NCBI RefSeq assembly: GCF_028610705.1
Contig: NZ_JAQQWT010000013.1
Coordinates: forward strand, 39,273 to 103,272
From: Halalkalibacter alkalisediminis
GTDB lineage: Bacteria; Bacillota; Bacilli; Bacillales; Bacillaceae_D
Direction of reading: 5' to 3'
Length of the DNA stretch: 64,000 nucleotides
Part shown: piece by piece, positions 20,100-28,797 of the stretch
Position numbering within the stretch: position 1 is the first letter of the stretch
How the letters are laid out: every line of letters begins with the position of its first letter
Program-made: the position numbers and the translations under genes
Notes under the pieces: model-generated
The model's database searches: none
What the model saw: only the letters and a program-made list of their open reading frames with translations
Told to the model about the DNA's origin: nothing

Positions 20100-21392
20100 G
20101 TGGCAACAGAAATGAAAATGCCCCAGCTTGGGGAAAGTGTAACAGAAGGAACGATTAGCAAATGGCTCGTTGAACCAGGACAATACGTGAACAAGTATGA
20201 CCCGATTGCAGAAGTGATGACGGACAAAGTAAATGCTGAAGTACCATCTTCCTTCTCAGGAACCATCAAAGAGCTCCTCGTACAAGAAGATGAAACGGTG
20301 GAGGTAGGCGTAGTTATTTGCACGATCGATGTAGAAGGCGAAGCCAAAGAAGAAATAACAAATGAAGCACCCGAACCCCAGACAGCAAAAGCAGCAGTTG
20401 TGTCTGAACCTGCAACGGATCAGTCGCAAAAGCGTCGTTATTCACCAGCTGTGTTGCGGATGTCGCAAGAGCACGGTATTAATCTTGAGCAAGTGAACGG
20501 TTCAGGAAAAGGTGGCAGAATTACACGAAAAGATCTTCAACGTCTCATCGATAGTGGTGAAAGACCAGCAGTTACACCAGTTGTGGCTGTTAAAGAGGAG
20601 TCAACTACTCTAACAGCTAAACAACCAGTCGTGCAAAGTCAAGCACCTTTTAAAAAGGCTGAAGTACCTGTGGCTGCTACAGGAGACTTGGAAATTCCTA
20701 TAAGTGGAATTAGAAAAGCAATCGCGAGCAACATGGTTAAGAGTAAACATGAAGCGCCACATGCATGGATGATGGTTGAAGTAGATGTAACTAATCTAGT
20801 TCACTTCCGTAATCAAATCAAACAAGATTTTAAAGCCAAAGAAGGATTTAATTTAACATTCCTTCCGTTCTTCATTAAAGCAACGGTTGAAGCATTGAAG
20901 GAATTTCCACAGTTGAATTCAATGTGGGCAGAAGATAAGATCATACAGAAAAAAGATATTAATATTTCAATTGCTGTTGCAACAGAGGACGCCTTATATG
21001 TACCAGTGATTAAAAATGCAGATGAAAAATCGATTAAAGGGATCGGTCGTGAAGTTCAAGACTTAGCTTCGAAGGTTCGTTCAAACAAGTTAAGTGGTCA
21101 AGATATGAAAGGTGGCACATTTACGGTGAACAACACAGGTTCATTTGGCTCCGTGTTATCAACACCAATCATTAATCACCCACAAGCGGCAATTTTATCG
21201 ATTGAATCAATCGTCAAGCGTCCAGTCGTGATCGAAAGCGACACAGGAGACATGATTGCCATTAGAAGTATGGTTAATCTATGTCTATCACTTGATCATA
21301 GAGTGTTGGACGGTCTTGTATGTGGTCGTTTCTTAGCGAGAGTAAAAGAAATTTTAGAAACGATGACAGCCGAAACAACATCCATTTACTAA
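20100..21392 (+). CDS. bkdB: Branched-chain 2-oxo acid dehydrogenase E2 (lipoamide acyltransferase)
   Basis: 430 residues: one lipoyl domain with Lys43 in MTDKVNAEV, a flexible Ala/Pro/Thr linker, a peripheral-subunit-binding domain (YSPAVLRMSQEHGI...GGRITRKDL), a second linker, and the catalytic domain with LSLDHRVLDG. Transfers the acyl group to CoA and forms the core of the complex. The start is GTG at 20100 after AAGGGAGG. Last gene of the operon. Confidence 0.96.
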   Translation: MATEMKMPQLGESVTEGTISKWLVEPGQYVNKYDPIAEVMTDKVNAEVPSSFSGTIKELLVQEDETVEVGVVICTIDVEGEAKEEITNEAPEPQTAKAAVVSEPATDQSQKRRYSPAVLRMSQEHGINLEQVNGSGKGGRITRKDLQRLIDSGERPAVTPVVAVKEESTTLTAKQPVVQSQAPFKKAEVPVAATGDLEIPISGIRKAIASNMVKSKHEAPHAWMMVEVDVTNLVHFRNQIKQDFKAKEGFNLTFLPFFIKATVEALKEFPQLNSMWAEDKIIQKKDINISIAVATEDALYVPVIKNADEKSIKGIGREVQDLASKVRSNKLSGQDMKGGTFTVNNTGSFGSVLSTPIINHPQAAILSIESIVKRPVVIESDTGDMIAIRSMVNLCLSLDHRVLDGLVCGRFLARVKEILETMTAETTSIY

Positions 21393-21400
21393 ACGTTTTT

Positions 21401-21432
21401 AAAAAAGCTGAGAACATTTCTCAGCTTTTTTT
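21401..21432 (+). terminator. Terminator of the bkd operon
   Basis: AAAAAAGCTGAGAA pairs with TTCTCAGCTTTTTT around a 2–4 base loop. Confidence 0.9.
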
Positions 21433-21502
21433 AAGTCCTCTTACATAAACTGGTTTTGTACTGGTTATTCTATAAGTAATTAAAGGAAAGGGTGACCAAT
21501 AC

Positions 21503-21979
21503 ATGAAACGTTTTCATCAGCTATTCTTATTTGCCCAAATCATGTTAATTGCTTCGATTGTGATAACATCGTTGGCACCTGTACAAGCGGAAGTGTCAGA
21601 TGATCAAAAAGAAGAAGCATGTTGTGAGCATGATCAAGCAATTAGCAAAGAATTAAAAGTACATCTAGATTTCTATTACGAATTACTCGCAGAAAAATAT
21701 GCCCCAGATCAAATAGAAAAGTGGAAAGAAATTAGAGTAGAACGCGATTTATTACAAAAAAAATTAAAAGAAGCGAAACAACGAGGCGAACTTGAAAATG
21801 GTCAAACAGTTGACAAAACCTGGTTAGACAAACATGCTGAGCTTCAAAACGCATTTAACAATGCTGTTGAAAAACGCGATGAAGATAAGTTAAAAGAAAT
21901 ATTACCTAAAATGTTTGCTCAATATGCTGAATTAAATGCACTCTATAAACAGCGTTTAAAACTAGACCCCATTTCATAA
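21503..21979 (+). CDS. Small secreted protein of unknown function
   Basis: 158 residues. A signal peptide (about residues 1-29, ending VQA) is followed by an acidic stretch with a Cys-Cys pair (EEACCEHDQ) and a charged, mainly helical body. I do not recognise the family. ATG at 21503 is preceded by AAAGGAAAGGGTG. It stands alone between two terminators, next to the zinc lipoprotein gene; the CC and HD residues could suggest metal binding, but this is speculation. Confidence 0.65.
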   Translation: MKRFHQLFLFAQIMLIASIVITSLAPVQAEVSDDQKEEACCEHDQAISKELKVHLDFYYELLAEKYAPDQIEKWKEIRVERDLLQKKLKEAKQRGELENGQTVDKTWLDKHAELQNAFNNAVEKRDEDKLKEILPKMFAQYAELNALYKQRLKLDPIS

Positions 21980-21986
21980 TTATTTG

Positions 21987-22020
21987 CCTGTCTTGATCAC
22001 TATGATTAAAGGCAGGTTTT
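21987..22020 (+). terminator. Terminator of the secreted-protein gene
   Basis: CCTGTCTT pairs with AAAGGCAGG (one wobble) and is followed by TTTTATTTT. Confidence 0.65.
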
Positions 22021-22035
22021 ATTTTATATTTGCAG

Positions 22036-22095
22036 TTTACAAATCGTAAGGGTTACGATATAATTCATAACTGTGATAAAGCGTAATCGTTATGG
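22036..22095 (+). promoter_or_regulatory. Sigma-A promoter overlapped by a Zur operator
   Basis: TTTACA (22036–22041), a 17-base spacer and TATAAT (22059–22064) form a good sigma-A promoter. The palindrome AAATCGTAA-GGG-TTACGAT at 22041–22058 fits the B. subtilis Zur box and covers the spacer, so zinc-bound Zur would block RNA polymerase. A weaker similar sequence (GCGTAATCGTTATGG, about 22081–22095) lies near the ribosome-binding site. Confidence 0.8.
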
Positions 22096-22107
22096 AAGGG
22101 GCTTACT

Positions 22108-23274
22108 ATGAAAAAGCGATCGAGTTTGTTTGCTTCTGTTCTGATTCTTTCTTCGTTTTTAGCGGCATGTGGAGGAAATCAAGAAACAGAAGAACAACCA
22201 ACAACAGAAGAACCTATGGAAGAGACTGTCGAACAACTGGAATTATTCACAACTATTTTTCCTCTAGAAGATTTTGCAAACAAAATTGGTGGGGATTATG
22301 TGAACGTAACCAACCTCGTTCCGGTTGGCGCGGATGCACATTCATTTGAGCCAACAGCTAGAGAAATGATTAATGTAGCAGAAGGCGATGCCTTCATTTA
22401 CAATGGTGCCGGACTTGAGGGTTTTGTAGATGCTCTTATTGAAACAATTGAAGGTGAAGGAGTTCAAGTTGTAAAGGCTTCAGAAGGTATTGAATTGATT
22501 GATTTTGATGATGAGCAAAGTCATGCACATGATGAACATGAGGCTGAAGAAGATCATGACCATGCGCACGATGAGCATGAGGATGAAAAAGATCATGACC
22601 ATGCGCACGATGAGCATGAGCATGAGCATGAAGAAGATCACGATCATGCGCACGACGAGCATGAGCATGAAGAAGAACACGATCATGCGAATGATGAGCA
22701 CGAGCACGAAGAAGAACATGATCATGCACACGATGATCACGCTCACGATCATGATGAAGATCCACATGTGTGGTTAGATCCAATCTTATCGATTACACTT
22801 GCTGAGAATATTAAAAACTCATTAATTGAGCTTTTACCAGAACAAGAAGAGTATTTCACGTCTAACTTTGAAGAAGTGAAAGCAGAGCTTGAAGTGATCG
22901 ATTCAGAATTCCAAGCAATGGTAGATGCAGCTGAAAAAGATACATTTTTAGTATCACACGCTGGCTATGGTTATTGGGAAGCACGCTATGGTGTAAAGCA
23001 AATCGGAATTGCTGGCATCTCACCAACCAATGAACCTTCTCAGCGTCAACTACAAGATCTAATTGCATTTGCAAATGAGTACGGCTTAGAATATGTCATG
23101 TTTGAACAAAACATTCCAGCAAAGGTAGCAGATGTAGTTAGAGATGAAGTAGGTGCAGAAGCACTTTACCTTCACAATCTAGAGGCACTTGTTGCGGAAG
23201 ATATTCAAAATGGAGAAGATTACTTTAGTTTGATGAGAAGAAATATTGAAGCGTTAGGGACTGCACTTCAGTAA
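22108..23274 (+). CDS. Zinc ABC transporter substrate-binding lipoprotein with a long His/Asp/Glu tract
   Basis: 388 residues, cluster A-1 metal-binding protein (ZnuA/AdcA type). The lipoprotein signal ends FLAACGGN. After the N-terminal lobe with the metal ligand His of VGADAHSFEPTAR, residues about 135-220 form a low-complexity DHDHAHDEHEHEE-type loop that is much longer than usual. Later ligand segments are DPHVWLDP, FLVSHAGYGYWEARYG and the acidic end. Probably collects zinc outside the membrane. It stands alone: no permease or ATPase gene is adjacent, so it must use a transporter encoded elsewhere. ATG at 22108 follows GGAAGGGG. Confidence 0.92.
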   Translation: MKKRSSLFASVLILSSFLAACGGNQETEEQPTTEEPMEETVEQLELFTTIFPLEDFANKIGGDYVNVTNLVPVGADAHSFEPTAREMINVAEGDAFIYNGAGLEGFVDALIETIEGEGVQVVKASEGIELIDFDDEQSHAHDEHEAEEDHDHAHDEHEDEKDHDHAHDEHEHEHEEDHDHAHDEHEHEEEHDHANDEHEHEEEHDHAHDDHAHDHDEDPHVWLDPILSITLAENIKNSLIELLPEQEEYFTSNFEEVKAELEVIDSEFQAMVDAAEKDTFLVSHAGYGYWEARYGVKQIGIAGISPTNEPSQRQLQDLIAFANEYGLEYVMFEQNIPAKVADVVRDEVGAEALYLHNLEALVAEDIQNGEDYFSLMRRNIEALGTALQ

Positions 23275-23286
23275 TATATAGATGTG

Positions 23287-23316
23287 AAACCGCAGCGACA
23301 GGTACCGCTGCGGTTT
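23287..23316 (+). terminator. Terminator of the zinc lipoprotein gene
   Basis: AACCGCAGCG pairs with CGCTGCGGTT and is followed by TTTG. Confidence 0.85.
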
Positions 23317-23422
23317 TGTCCTTATAAAAGGATGAATCTTACCTAATTTAAAGCAAAATAATTGGTTTTATTGATGGAACGGGTTACAATAAGAATAAAG
23401 ATCTGTTGAGAGGTGGAGAATG

Positions 23423-23860
23423 ATGCAATTTAACCAATTTAACATGTTTAATGATGTAGTGAATATTGCTCGTCAAGAAATGGTAGAAGCCGGATATGAA
23501 CAGCTACAGACGACTGAAGAAGTAGACGCAGTCTTGAATAAAGAAGGAACGACACTTGTTATGATTAACTCGGTATGTGGATGTGCAGGTGGCATTGCTC
23601 GTCCAGCAGCTGCTTACATGAAAAATTATGAAACAAAGCCTGACCGTTTTGTAACGGTATTTGCAGGGCAAGACAAGGAAGCTACGGCTAAAGCTAGAGA
23701 ATATTTCACAGGCTATGCCCCGTCATCCCCATCATTTGCTTTAGTAAAAGATGGTAAGATCATGACAATGGTTGAACGCTTTGAAATTGAAGGTCATGAA
23801 CCAATCCAAGTAGTTCAGAAGCTTGAAAAAGCGTTTGATGAGTATTGCAAAGCTGACTAA
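23423..23860 (+). CDS. brxB: Bacilliredoxin BrxB (YqiW)
   Basis: About 145 residues of the BrxA/BrxB family, which removes bacillithiol from S-bacillithiolated proteins. The active-site Cys52-Gly-Cys54 in NSVCGCAGG is visible. yqiW lies downstream of bkdB in B. subtilis too. Two ATGs are adjacent (23420 and 23423); the GAGGTG site fits the second better (7 bases). Confidence 0.93.
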   Translation: MQFNQFNMFNDVVNIARQEMVEAGYEQLQTTEEVDAVLNKEGTTLVMINSVCGCAGGIARPAAAYMKNYETKPDRFVTVFAGQDKEATAKAREYFTGYAPSSPSFALVKDGKIMTMVERFEIEGHEPIQVVQKLEKAFDEYCKAD

Positions 23861-23874
23861 TAAAATGTAAAAAG

Positions 23875-23915
23875 AAAGTGACTTAGTTAGGAGTGTCTAC
23901 CTAAGTCACTTTTTG
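23875..23915 (+). terminator. Terminator of brxB
   Basis: AAAGTGACTTAG pairs perfectly with CTAAGTCACTTT and ends in TTTTTG. Confidence 0.85.
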
Positions 23916-24006
23916 TGAGTTTGTTGCAACAATTGAATACCAAGTACATCGCACGAAAAAAATATGGTATACTACAGTATAAGTTAAATAAGGAGTGTTC
24001 AATACA

Positions 24007-24372
24007 ATGCAAGCTTTGTATGATCAAATTCAAGTATATTTAAATATGGATGAGGAAATCTCATTTAAAGAATTTAACGAATTCTACCGTAAAGTTACAA
24101 CAGAATTAGGAGATGTTCATGAAACTTTAGACGAAGAGGGCGTTTGGAAAAGCCTTTTCATCGTGGAAAACATCATGTCTAATGCTGAAGGTCGCGCTAA
24201 TTCAAGCAAAGGATCCGAAGCTAAAAAATACGCAAAAATGGCTCAGCGTCTTCAACTATGGGCGAAAAATCTAGCTGCTCGTTTAGGACAAGTTGGTTAT
24301 ACGGAAGAAGACATCAGTGAGCGTTTCAATAAAATGCTTGAAGAAGGAACTCCGGCTACAGAAGCTAAATAA
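24007..24372 (+). CDS. Small soluble protein of unknown function
   Basis: 121 residues, acidic and predicted mostly helical (MQALYDQIQVYLNMDEEISFKEFNEFYRK ..., shortened here to its start). No signal peptide or membrane segment. ATG at 24007 is preceded by AAGGAGTG at 8–9 bases; the in-frame GTG at 23995 lies inside that site. An extended -10 promoter TATGGTATACT is at 23963–23973. The family is not recognised; the good start signals and own promoter support it as a real gene. Confidence 0.7.
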   Translation: MQALYDQIQVYLNMDEEISFKEFNEFYRKVTTELGDVHETLDEEGVWKSLFIVENIMSNAEGRANSSKGSEAKKYAKMAQRLQLWAKNLAARLGQVGYTEEDISERFNKMLEEGTPATEAK

Positions 24373-24413
24373 ATATTTGGCGAAGGTGTAAGTAGAAGAG
24401 AGTAGTCCTTGAC

Positions 24414-24585
24414 GAGGCCACTGAAAAAGTCCCTTTTAGCAAATTCGGGGAAGTGCAATGGCTCCACACGTTGCGCGCCTGCTATGAGAAACCCACTCAT
24501 AGCAGGCTTAAAAGAAGGCAACGGTTCCGCTCATTGCATAGAGGCCACTGAAAAAGGTGAAAATCACACCTTTTTCAGTGGCCTC
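24414..24585. mobile_element. MITE-like element with 16-bp terminal inverted repeats and 8-bp target duplication
   Basis: GAGGCCACTGAAAAAG at 24414–24429 is the exact reverse complement of CTTTTTCAGTGGCCTC at 24570–24585, and TCCTTGAC flanks the element on both sides (24406–24413 and 24586–24593). The 172-base interior has no ORF. It folds into nested stems: GCAATG (24455) with CATTGC, GTTGC with GCAAC, and a perfect 11-bp hairpin CCTGCTATGAG / CTCATAGCAGG (24478–24506). A third copy of the end sequence at 24541 forms a terminator-like hairpin with the right end. A degenerate relative is at 7427–7544. Confidence 0.75.
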
Positions 24586-24640
24586 TCCTTGACAACTTCT
24601 CTTTTTTACGTTACATTAGAACATGTCGCTTAATCATTGT

Positions 24641-24715
24641 GCGCCTATGGTGAAAGGGATATCATTCAAGATTCCGGTTCTTGCGTTGTAGGTTCGAGTC
24701 CTACTAGGCGCGCCA
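24641..24715 (+). tRNA. tRNA-Arg (CCG)
   Basis: Full cloverleaf: acceptor GCGCCTA / TAGGCGC, D-stem GTGA / TCAT (one wobble), anticodon stem CAAGA / TCTTG with loop TTCCGGT (anticodon CCG, 24674–24676), T-arm GTAGG-TTCGAGT-CCTAC, discriminator G and encoded CCA. Reads the CGG codon. Confidence 0.93.
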
Positions 24716-24723
24716 ATTATATG

Positions 24724-24752
24724 TTGACATTTACCTAGCAATCAAGTATATT
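24724..24752 (+). promoter_or_regulatory. Sigma-A promoter of tRNA-Val
   Basis: TTGACA (24724–24729), 17 bases, TATATT (24747–24752), 27 bases before the tRNA 5' end. Confidence 0.75.
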
Positions 24753-24779
24753 ATTAATTGTCGCTATACCTTATAACTT

Positions 24780-24852
24780 GATCCGTTAGCTCAGCTGGGA
24801 GAGCGCCACCTTGACAGGGTGGAGGTCACTGGTTCGAACCCAGTACGGGTCA
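24780..24852 (+). tRNA. tRNA-Val (GAC), island integration site
   Basis: Acceptor GATCCGT / ACGGGTC (one G-T pair), D-stem GCTC / GAGC, anticodon stem CCACC / GGTGG with loop TTGACAG (anticodon GAC, 24813–24815), variable loop AGGTC, T-arm ACTGG-TTCGAAC-CCAGT, discriminator A; CCA is not encoded. The part from the anticodon loop onward is duplicated at 42610. A terminator hairpin (CGCCTtCTCA / TGAGaGGCG, 24874–24909) follows. Confidence 0.94.
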
Positions 24853-24854
24853 TT
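24811..24854. repeat. attL: 44-bp direct repeat inside tRNA-Val
   Basis: The 44 bases from the first base of the anticodon loop to two bases past the tRNA end are identical to 42610–42653. The downstream rho-independent hairpin is also similar at both ends. This is the classical footprint of tyrosine-recombinase integration into a tRNA gene. Confidence 0.88.
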
Positions 24855-25406
24855 CATAAGAAAGTTAGTAAAGACGCGCCTTCTCAGGTTTTGAGAGGCG
24901 TGTTTTTTGTGTACCTTGAACCTGCCAGTTCCTTTTATTTCAATGAACCAAGTTAAAAGATGCGCATATCACGATTGAGGTGTGCTTGATTGTTTTGGAA
25001 AACGACGACCAACAGTGATGAGTGGTTGAAGTGTTCTCGTTCCTTCCATTTTAAAGGGGTGACATGATGAGTCAGTCAAAAATGGTTGAATAATTAAATT
25101 AAAAAATTCATCCTATTAAATAATAAATACTTAATGCTTTTGATGAGCGAGAGGGCTTTTCTTTTTAAAATGAACACGGGCTCTAAATTACTAATTAATA
25201 ACCTCCTGCTAGCGGCGATTACTTTAAATTTCCAAGTGGTAAAAGTGTGGGCGATATGCTAATGTTCTATACAAAGAATAGGTAGGAAGACTTAATTTAC
25301 TGATTGAACATTTAACAGCGAATGAACTAGATTTATAGTGACGTATAAAATCTTAAGATAAAATGTAAGGGATTTCTTTTTTATCTTATTGGGAAAGAAG
25401 GCTGAG
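24855..25406. other. Non-coding left end of the island
   Basis: After the tRNA-Val terminator (24874–24909) about 500 AT-rich bases hold only tiny open frames, such as a 9-codon one near 25065 with a good AAAGGGG site. I see no gene, RNA or repeat in the rest. Confidence 0.5.
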
Positions 25407-27194
25407 ATGTTTTTTACATTGCGCAATCGTTTATTTCTTATTTTTACATGTTTGCTAACGATTCCATTTATTTTATTATCAATTATTATTCCAAGTTGGT
25501 TTACAACTATAATTAGAGATCAGGCACAAGACTTAACAATTGAAATGATGGATCAGTATTTGTTGTATGTTGACTCGATTACGACACAGGCCGAGGATTT
25601 AGGCAAGCAGGTGCTCATTAACGAAACGACCCAAGAGTGGTTAAGGCTGGAAAAAGAGAATGCTGCGGATGATGAGACTTTGCTGATGAAGAATGAACTA
25701 AGAAGTTTGTTATCTTCCATGATGGTGAACAATTCAAATTTTATGTCCATTTCCTTACATCTTTATGATGGCACTGGGATTTGGGGGGATAATCCAGACC
25801 TTGATGAGGAAGAGTGGTTCCAAGATTTTATTAAACATGAACAACAGTATGCAAAGTCACATATCGATCAATTGCAGCCATATTCAGGTGAAATAAACAG
25901 TTATATTTTGCCTCTCTTTGATACAAATACGTTAGTTCCAAGCGGGATCATAAAAATTAATTTTCCATCTGACTTGCTAGAGAAGGCTTTAAATAAAATT
26001 AAAATTGGACAAGAAGGTCGAGCCTATTTGATCGACCAAAAAGGGTCAAATGTTTTTCAAGGACAAGTCGATCTCCCTCATATTATTTTAAAACAAGGTT
26101 TGGCTGAAATAGCGAATGGTTATCAACAAAAAGGGTTAATCGAAGCGGACCATAATGGCGAAACTTACTTTATGTTTTTTCAAAAATTACCGATAGGAGA
26201 TTGGATTTTAATTAGTGAAGTGACTGAGTCTGACTTGTTTTCAAAAGTGAACAATTTACAGCGCAACTTACTACTGACGAGTGGTGTTGTATTTATGCTA
26301 ACAATAGTCGCTTCTTTCATGCTTTCTTCAACGATTACAAGACCACTTGGAAATTTGGCGAAAGCGATGGGATATATTGAACGTGGGGATTTCGCTGGGG
26401 CCAAACGCTTTATGCCGACAATAAAATCGCATAACGATGAAGTCGGTTATCTTATTAAAGTGTTCGATCGCACTATTGAACAATTAAAAAAGTTAATCGA
26501 AACAGAATACGAGGCGAACCTGCGTCGGAAAGATGCTGAGTACAAAGCGTTATTATTGCAGATTAATCCACATTTTTTAAACAATACTCTAGAAATCATT
26601 GGGGGATTAGCCGTTCAAGGAAAAAATAGAGAGGTTATGAATGTCAGTGTTTATTTAGGCAGAATGATGAGGTATTCATTGAATACAAAAAGCAACGTTG
26701 TGAAGTTAGGCGAAGAAGTAAGTTATATTAAAAGTTACACAGACATCTTAAAGCTAAGATATGAGGATGCGATAAAAGTTGAAATTGACGAGGAGCTGGA
26801 AACAAAACGATTTCCGATTATAAAATTTATTTTACAACCGCTCGTAGAAAATGCAGTGAAATATAGTTTTATTGAAAAATCGTCTGCACAAATCTACATA
26901 AAAACGGAAAAAGTTGAAAATAACGTATACATTGTTGTTGAAGATAAAGGGATAGGAATGTCTGAGGAGGTTATTGCTAATTTAGCTAAAGAAGAAATGG
27001 ATGATGAAACGATGACTGTATTAGAGAGTAAGGGCAACAGTATTGGACTTAAAAATGTAATTGGGCGATTAAAGCTTTACTATGGAAAAGATTTTTCCTA
27101 TCAAATAAAGTCCGAAAAGAATGTAGGGACACGGATTACATTGTGTATTAATTTTAGGGGGGATATGTGTGATGAAGGTCATAATCACGGATGA
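25407..27194 (+). CDS. YesM-family sensor histidine kinase (fructan locus)
   Basis: About 595 residues. Membrane helix near 10-30, an extracytoplasmic Cache-type sensor (about 35-285), a second helix (about 290-310), HAMP, then the LytS/YesM-type kinase domain with the phospho-acceptor His in LLLQINPHFLNNTL and an ATPase domain with LQPLVENAVKYSF and DKGIGMSEE. NNTL replaces the usual FNTL. ATG at 25407 follows AAAGAAGG; an in-frame TTG at 25389 lies upstream of that site. Overlaps the regulator gene by about 25 bases. Likely senses fructan breakdown products, judged from the neighbours. Confidence 0.9.
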   Translation: MFFTLRNRLFLIFTCLLTIPFILLSIIIPSWFTTIIRDQAQDLTIEMMDQYLLYVDSITTQAEDLGKQVLINETTQEWLRLEKENAADDETLLMKNELRSLLSSMMVNNSNFMSISLHLYDGTGIWGDNPDLDEEEWFQDFIKHEQQYAKSHIDQLQPYSGEINSYILPLFDTNTLVPSGIIKINFPSDLLEKALNKIKIGQEGRAYLIDQKGSNVFQGQVDLPHIILKQGLAEIANGYQQKGLIEADHNGETYFMFFQKLPIGDWILISEVTESDLFSKVNNLQRNLLLTSGVVFMLTIVASFMLSSTITRPLGNLAKAMGYIERGDFAGAKRFMPTIKSHNDEVGYLIKVFDRTIEQLKKLIETEYEANLRRKDAEYKALLLQINPHFLNNTLEIIGGLAVQGKNREVMNVSVYLGRMMRYSLNTKSNVVKLGEEVSYIKSYTDILKLRYEDAIKVEIDEELETKRFPIIKFILQPLVENAVKYSFIEKSSAQIYIKTEKVENNVYIVVEDKGIGMSEEVIANLAKEEMDDETMTVLESKGNSIGLKNVIGRLKLYYGKDFSYQIKSEKNVGTRITLCINFRGDMCDEGHNHG

Positions 27195-28758
27195 TGAGAT
27201 TCAAGTTCGTAAAGGCTTACGGTTTAAAGTCGACTGGGAAGTAGAAGGCTTTGAAATTGTTGCCGAAGCTTCCAACGGTCAAGAAGCACTTGAATTACTA
27301 AAAAACATTGATGTGGATTTAATCATTACTGATATGAGAATGCCGATTATGGACGGAGTCGAATTAGCTAAACGGTGTTACGAACAATATCCACATGTAA
27401 AGCTGATTGTTTTATCGGGATATTCTGATTTTGACTATGTGCGCGGCTCAATGAAGGAAGGAGTTAGAGACTATTTATTAAAACCCGTTGCCCCTGATGA
27501 GTTAGAAGAAGCATTAAGAAGAATACGGAAAGAAATTGAGGAAGAGAAGAAAAGTCAAATTGAATCAGATCGGATGCGTCAGCTTGTCCATTCTCATCTT
27601 CAGCAAGTACAAGAACAATATTTCCTTCAATTAGTAAAAGGAGAATGGTTGCAATTTAGGATGGTGAAAGAGAGGCTTCTGCAGCTGCAGTTAGAGGAAC
27701 TGGCAGATGAAAATGTAACAGTGCAGTTTGCAACGGTAGAAATTAGAGAATCAGAGGATAATCCGAATCGATTAAAGGAATTATGGCTTCCTTTTCAAAT
27801 GTTATGTAAGGAAATAGCGAAAGAGCATGAAGGAACGTACTCGTTTTACGATCCAAGTTATACGAATATGGTTCAATTCTTGCAGCTGCTCGATTCAAAA
27901 ACTCCAGAGCAGACGCCAAACTTAGTTAAGTCCATTCAAGAAAAGGTCAAGAATTACTTAAACTTAGAAACGGTCATAGGAATTGGAAATGTTGTAAAAG
28001 GTCTTGAAGAATTTAGAAATGGGTATATCTCTAGCTTGCTTTCTTGGAGTCAAAGTCAACTTGGCGGTCAATCACAAGTAATCGATGAGACGGTAGCGAG
28101 AGAGGCAGTTTTTGATTTTTCTCCTGATTTTGAACGAAAGTTAACAAATGCTATTGAAAATGTTGATATCGAGATGTTTAAAGAAAATCTTAACAATGTC
28201 CTTGGGGGAGCAAAGGCGCAATCTGTTTTATCTTTTACCTTTGTAGCCAACCGAGTACTCTTTCTATTAGGTTCATTGGTGAAGAAATACGATACCGAGA
28301 CGAAAGATATCCAAAACACGATTTGGAATTGCCAACAAAGTATTTGGGAGCTAAATTCTCAACATAAAGTAATCGAGTTTCTAATCCAATTAGCACAGTT
28401 AATTGTTGAAAAAATACGATTAGCTCGTTTTTCAAACAGCAAATTAATTGAAAGTATACGACACTATTTGGACGAGCATTATGCTAATGAGATTTCGCTT
28501 ACTTCATTATCTAAATTATTTCATATAAATAGTGCTTATTTATCAGAAACGTTTAAACATCAAGTTGGACAAAACTTTAGTGATTATCTCGTTCATTTAC
28601 GAATGGAGAAAGCGAAGCACTTTCTTAAAGATCAACAGCTAAAAATCATTGATGTGGCTAATTTAGTTGGTTTTTCGAATTCAGGCTACTTTAGTACCGT
28701 TTTTAAAAAACATTTTGGGCAAACACCTTTGGAATTCCGTAAATCAGAAGTGTCATAA
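27169..28758 (+). CDS. YesN-family AraC-type response regulator (fructan locus)
   Basis: 529 residues. Receiver domain (about 1-120) with DDE near the start, phospho-acceptor Asp in DLIITDMRMP and Lys in DYLLKPV; a variable middle region; a C-terminal pair of AraC helix-turn-helix motifs (about 425-525: ISLTSLSKLFHINSAYLSE, IDVANLVGFSNSGYFS). It starts GTG-ATG behind AGGGGGG, so either codon (27169 or 27172) may be used. It is the best candidate to bind the three shared operators at 30262, 31071 and 40999. Confidence 0.9.
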   Translation: MMKVIITDDEIQVRKGLRFKVDWEVEGFEIVAEASNGQEALELLKNIDVDLIITDMRMPIMDGVELAKRCYEQYPHVKLIVLSGYSDFDYVRGSMKEGVRDYLLKPVAPDELEEALRRIRKEIEEEKKSQIESDRMRQLVHSHLQQVQEQYFLQLVKGEWLQFRMVKERLLQLQLEELADENVTVQFATVEIRESEDNPNRLKELWLPFQMLCKEIAKEHEGTYSFYDPSYTNMVQFLQLLDSKTPEQTPNLVKSIQEKVKNYLNLETVIGIGNVVKGLEEFRNGYISSLLSWSQSQLGGQSQVIDETVAREAVFDFSPDFERKLTNAIENVDIEMFKENLNNVLGGAKAQSVLSFTFVANRVLFLLGSLVKKYDTETKDIQNTIWNCQQSIWELNSQHKVIEFLIQLAQLIVEKIRLARFSNSKLIESIRHYLDEHYANEISLTSLSKLFHINSAYLSETFKHQVGQNFSDYLVHLRMEKAKHFLKDQQLKIIDVANLVGFSNSGYFSTVFKKHFGQTPLEFRKSEVS

Positions 28759-28797
28759 ATTGAAGGCTTAAGGAAAGAAAATGAAAGGGGAAACCAG

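Noticed and set aside
22436..22783. Long ORFs on both strands over the zinc lipoprotein's His-rich tract, and a CRISPR-like or tandem-repeat appearance
   Set aside because: The repetition comes from codons for His, Asp and Glu inside an intact coding frame; the other frames have biased nonsense composition and no ribosome-binding sites.
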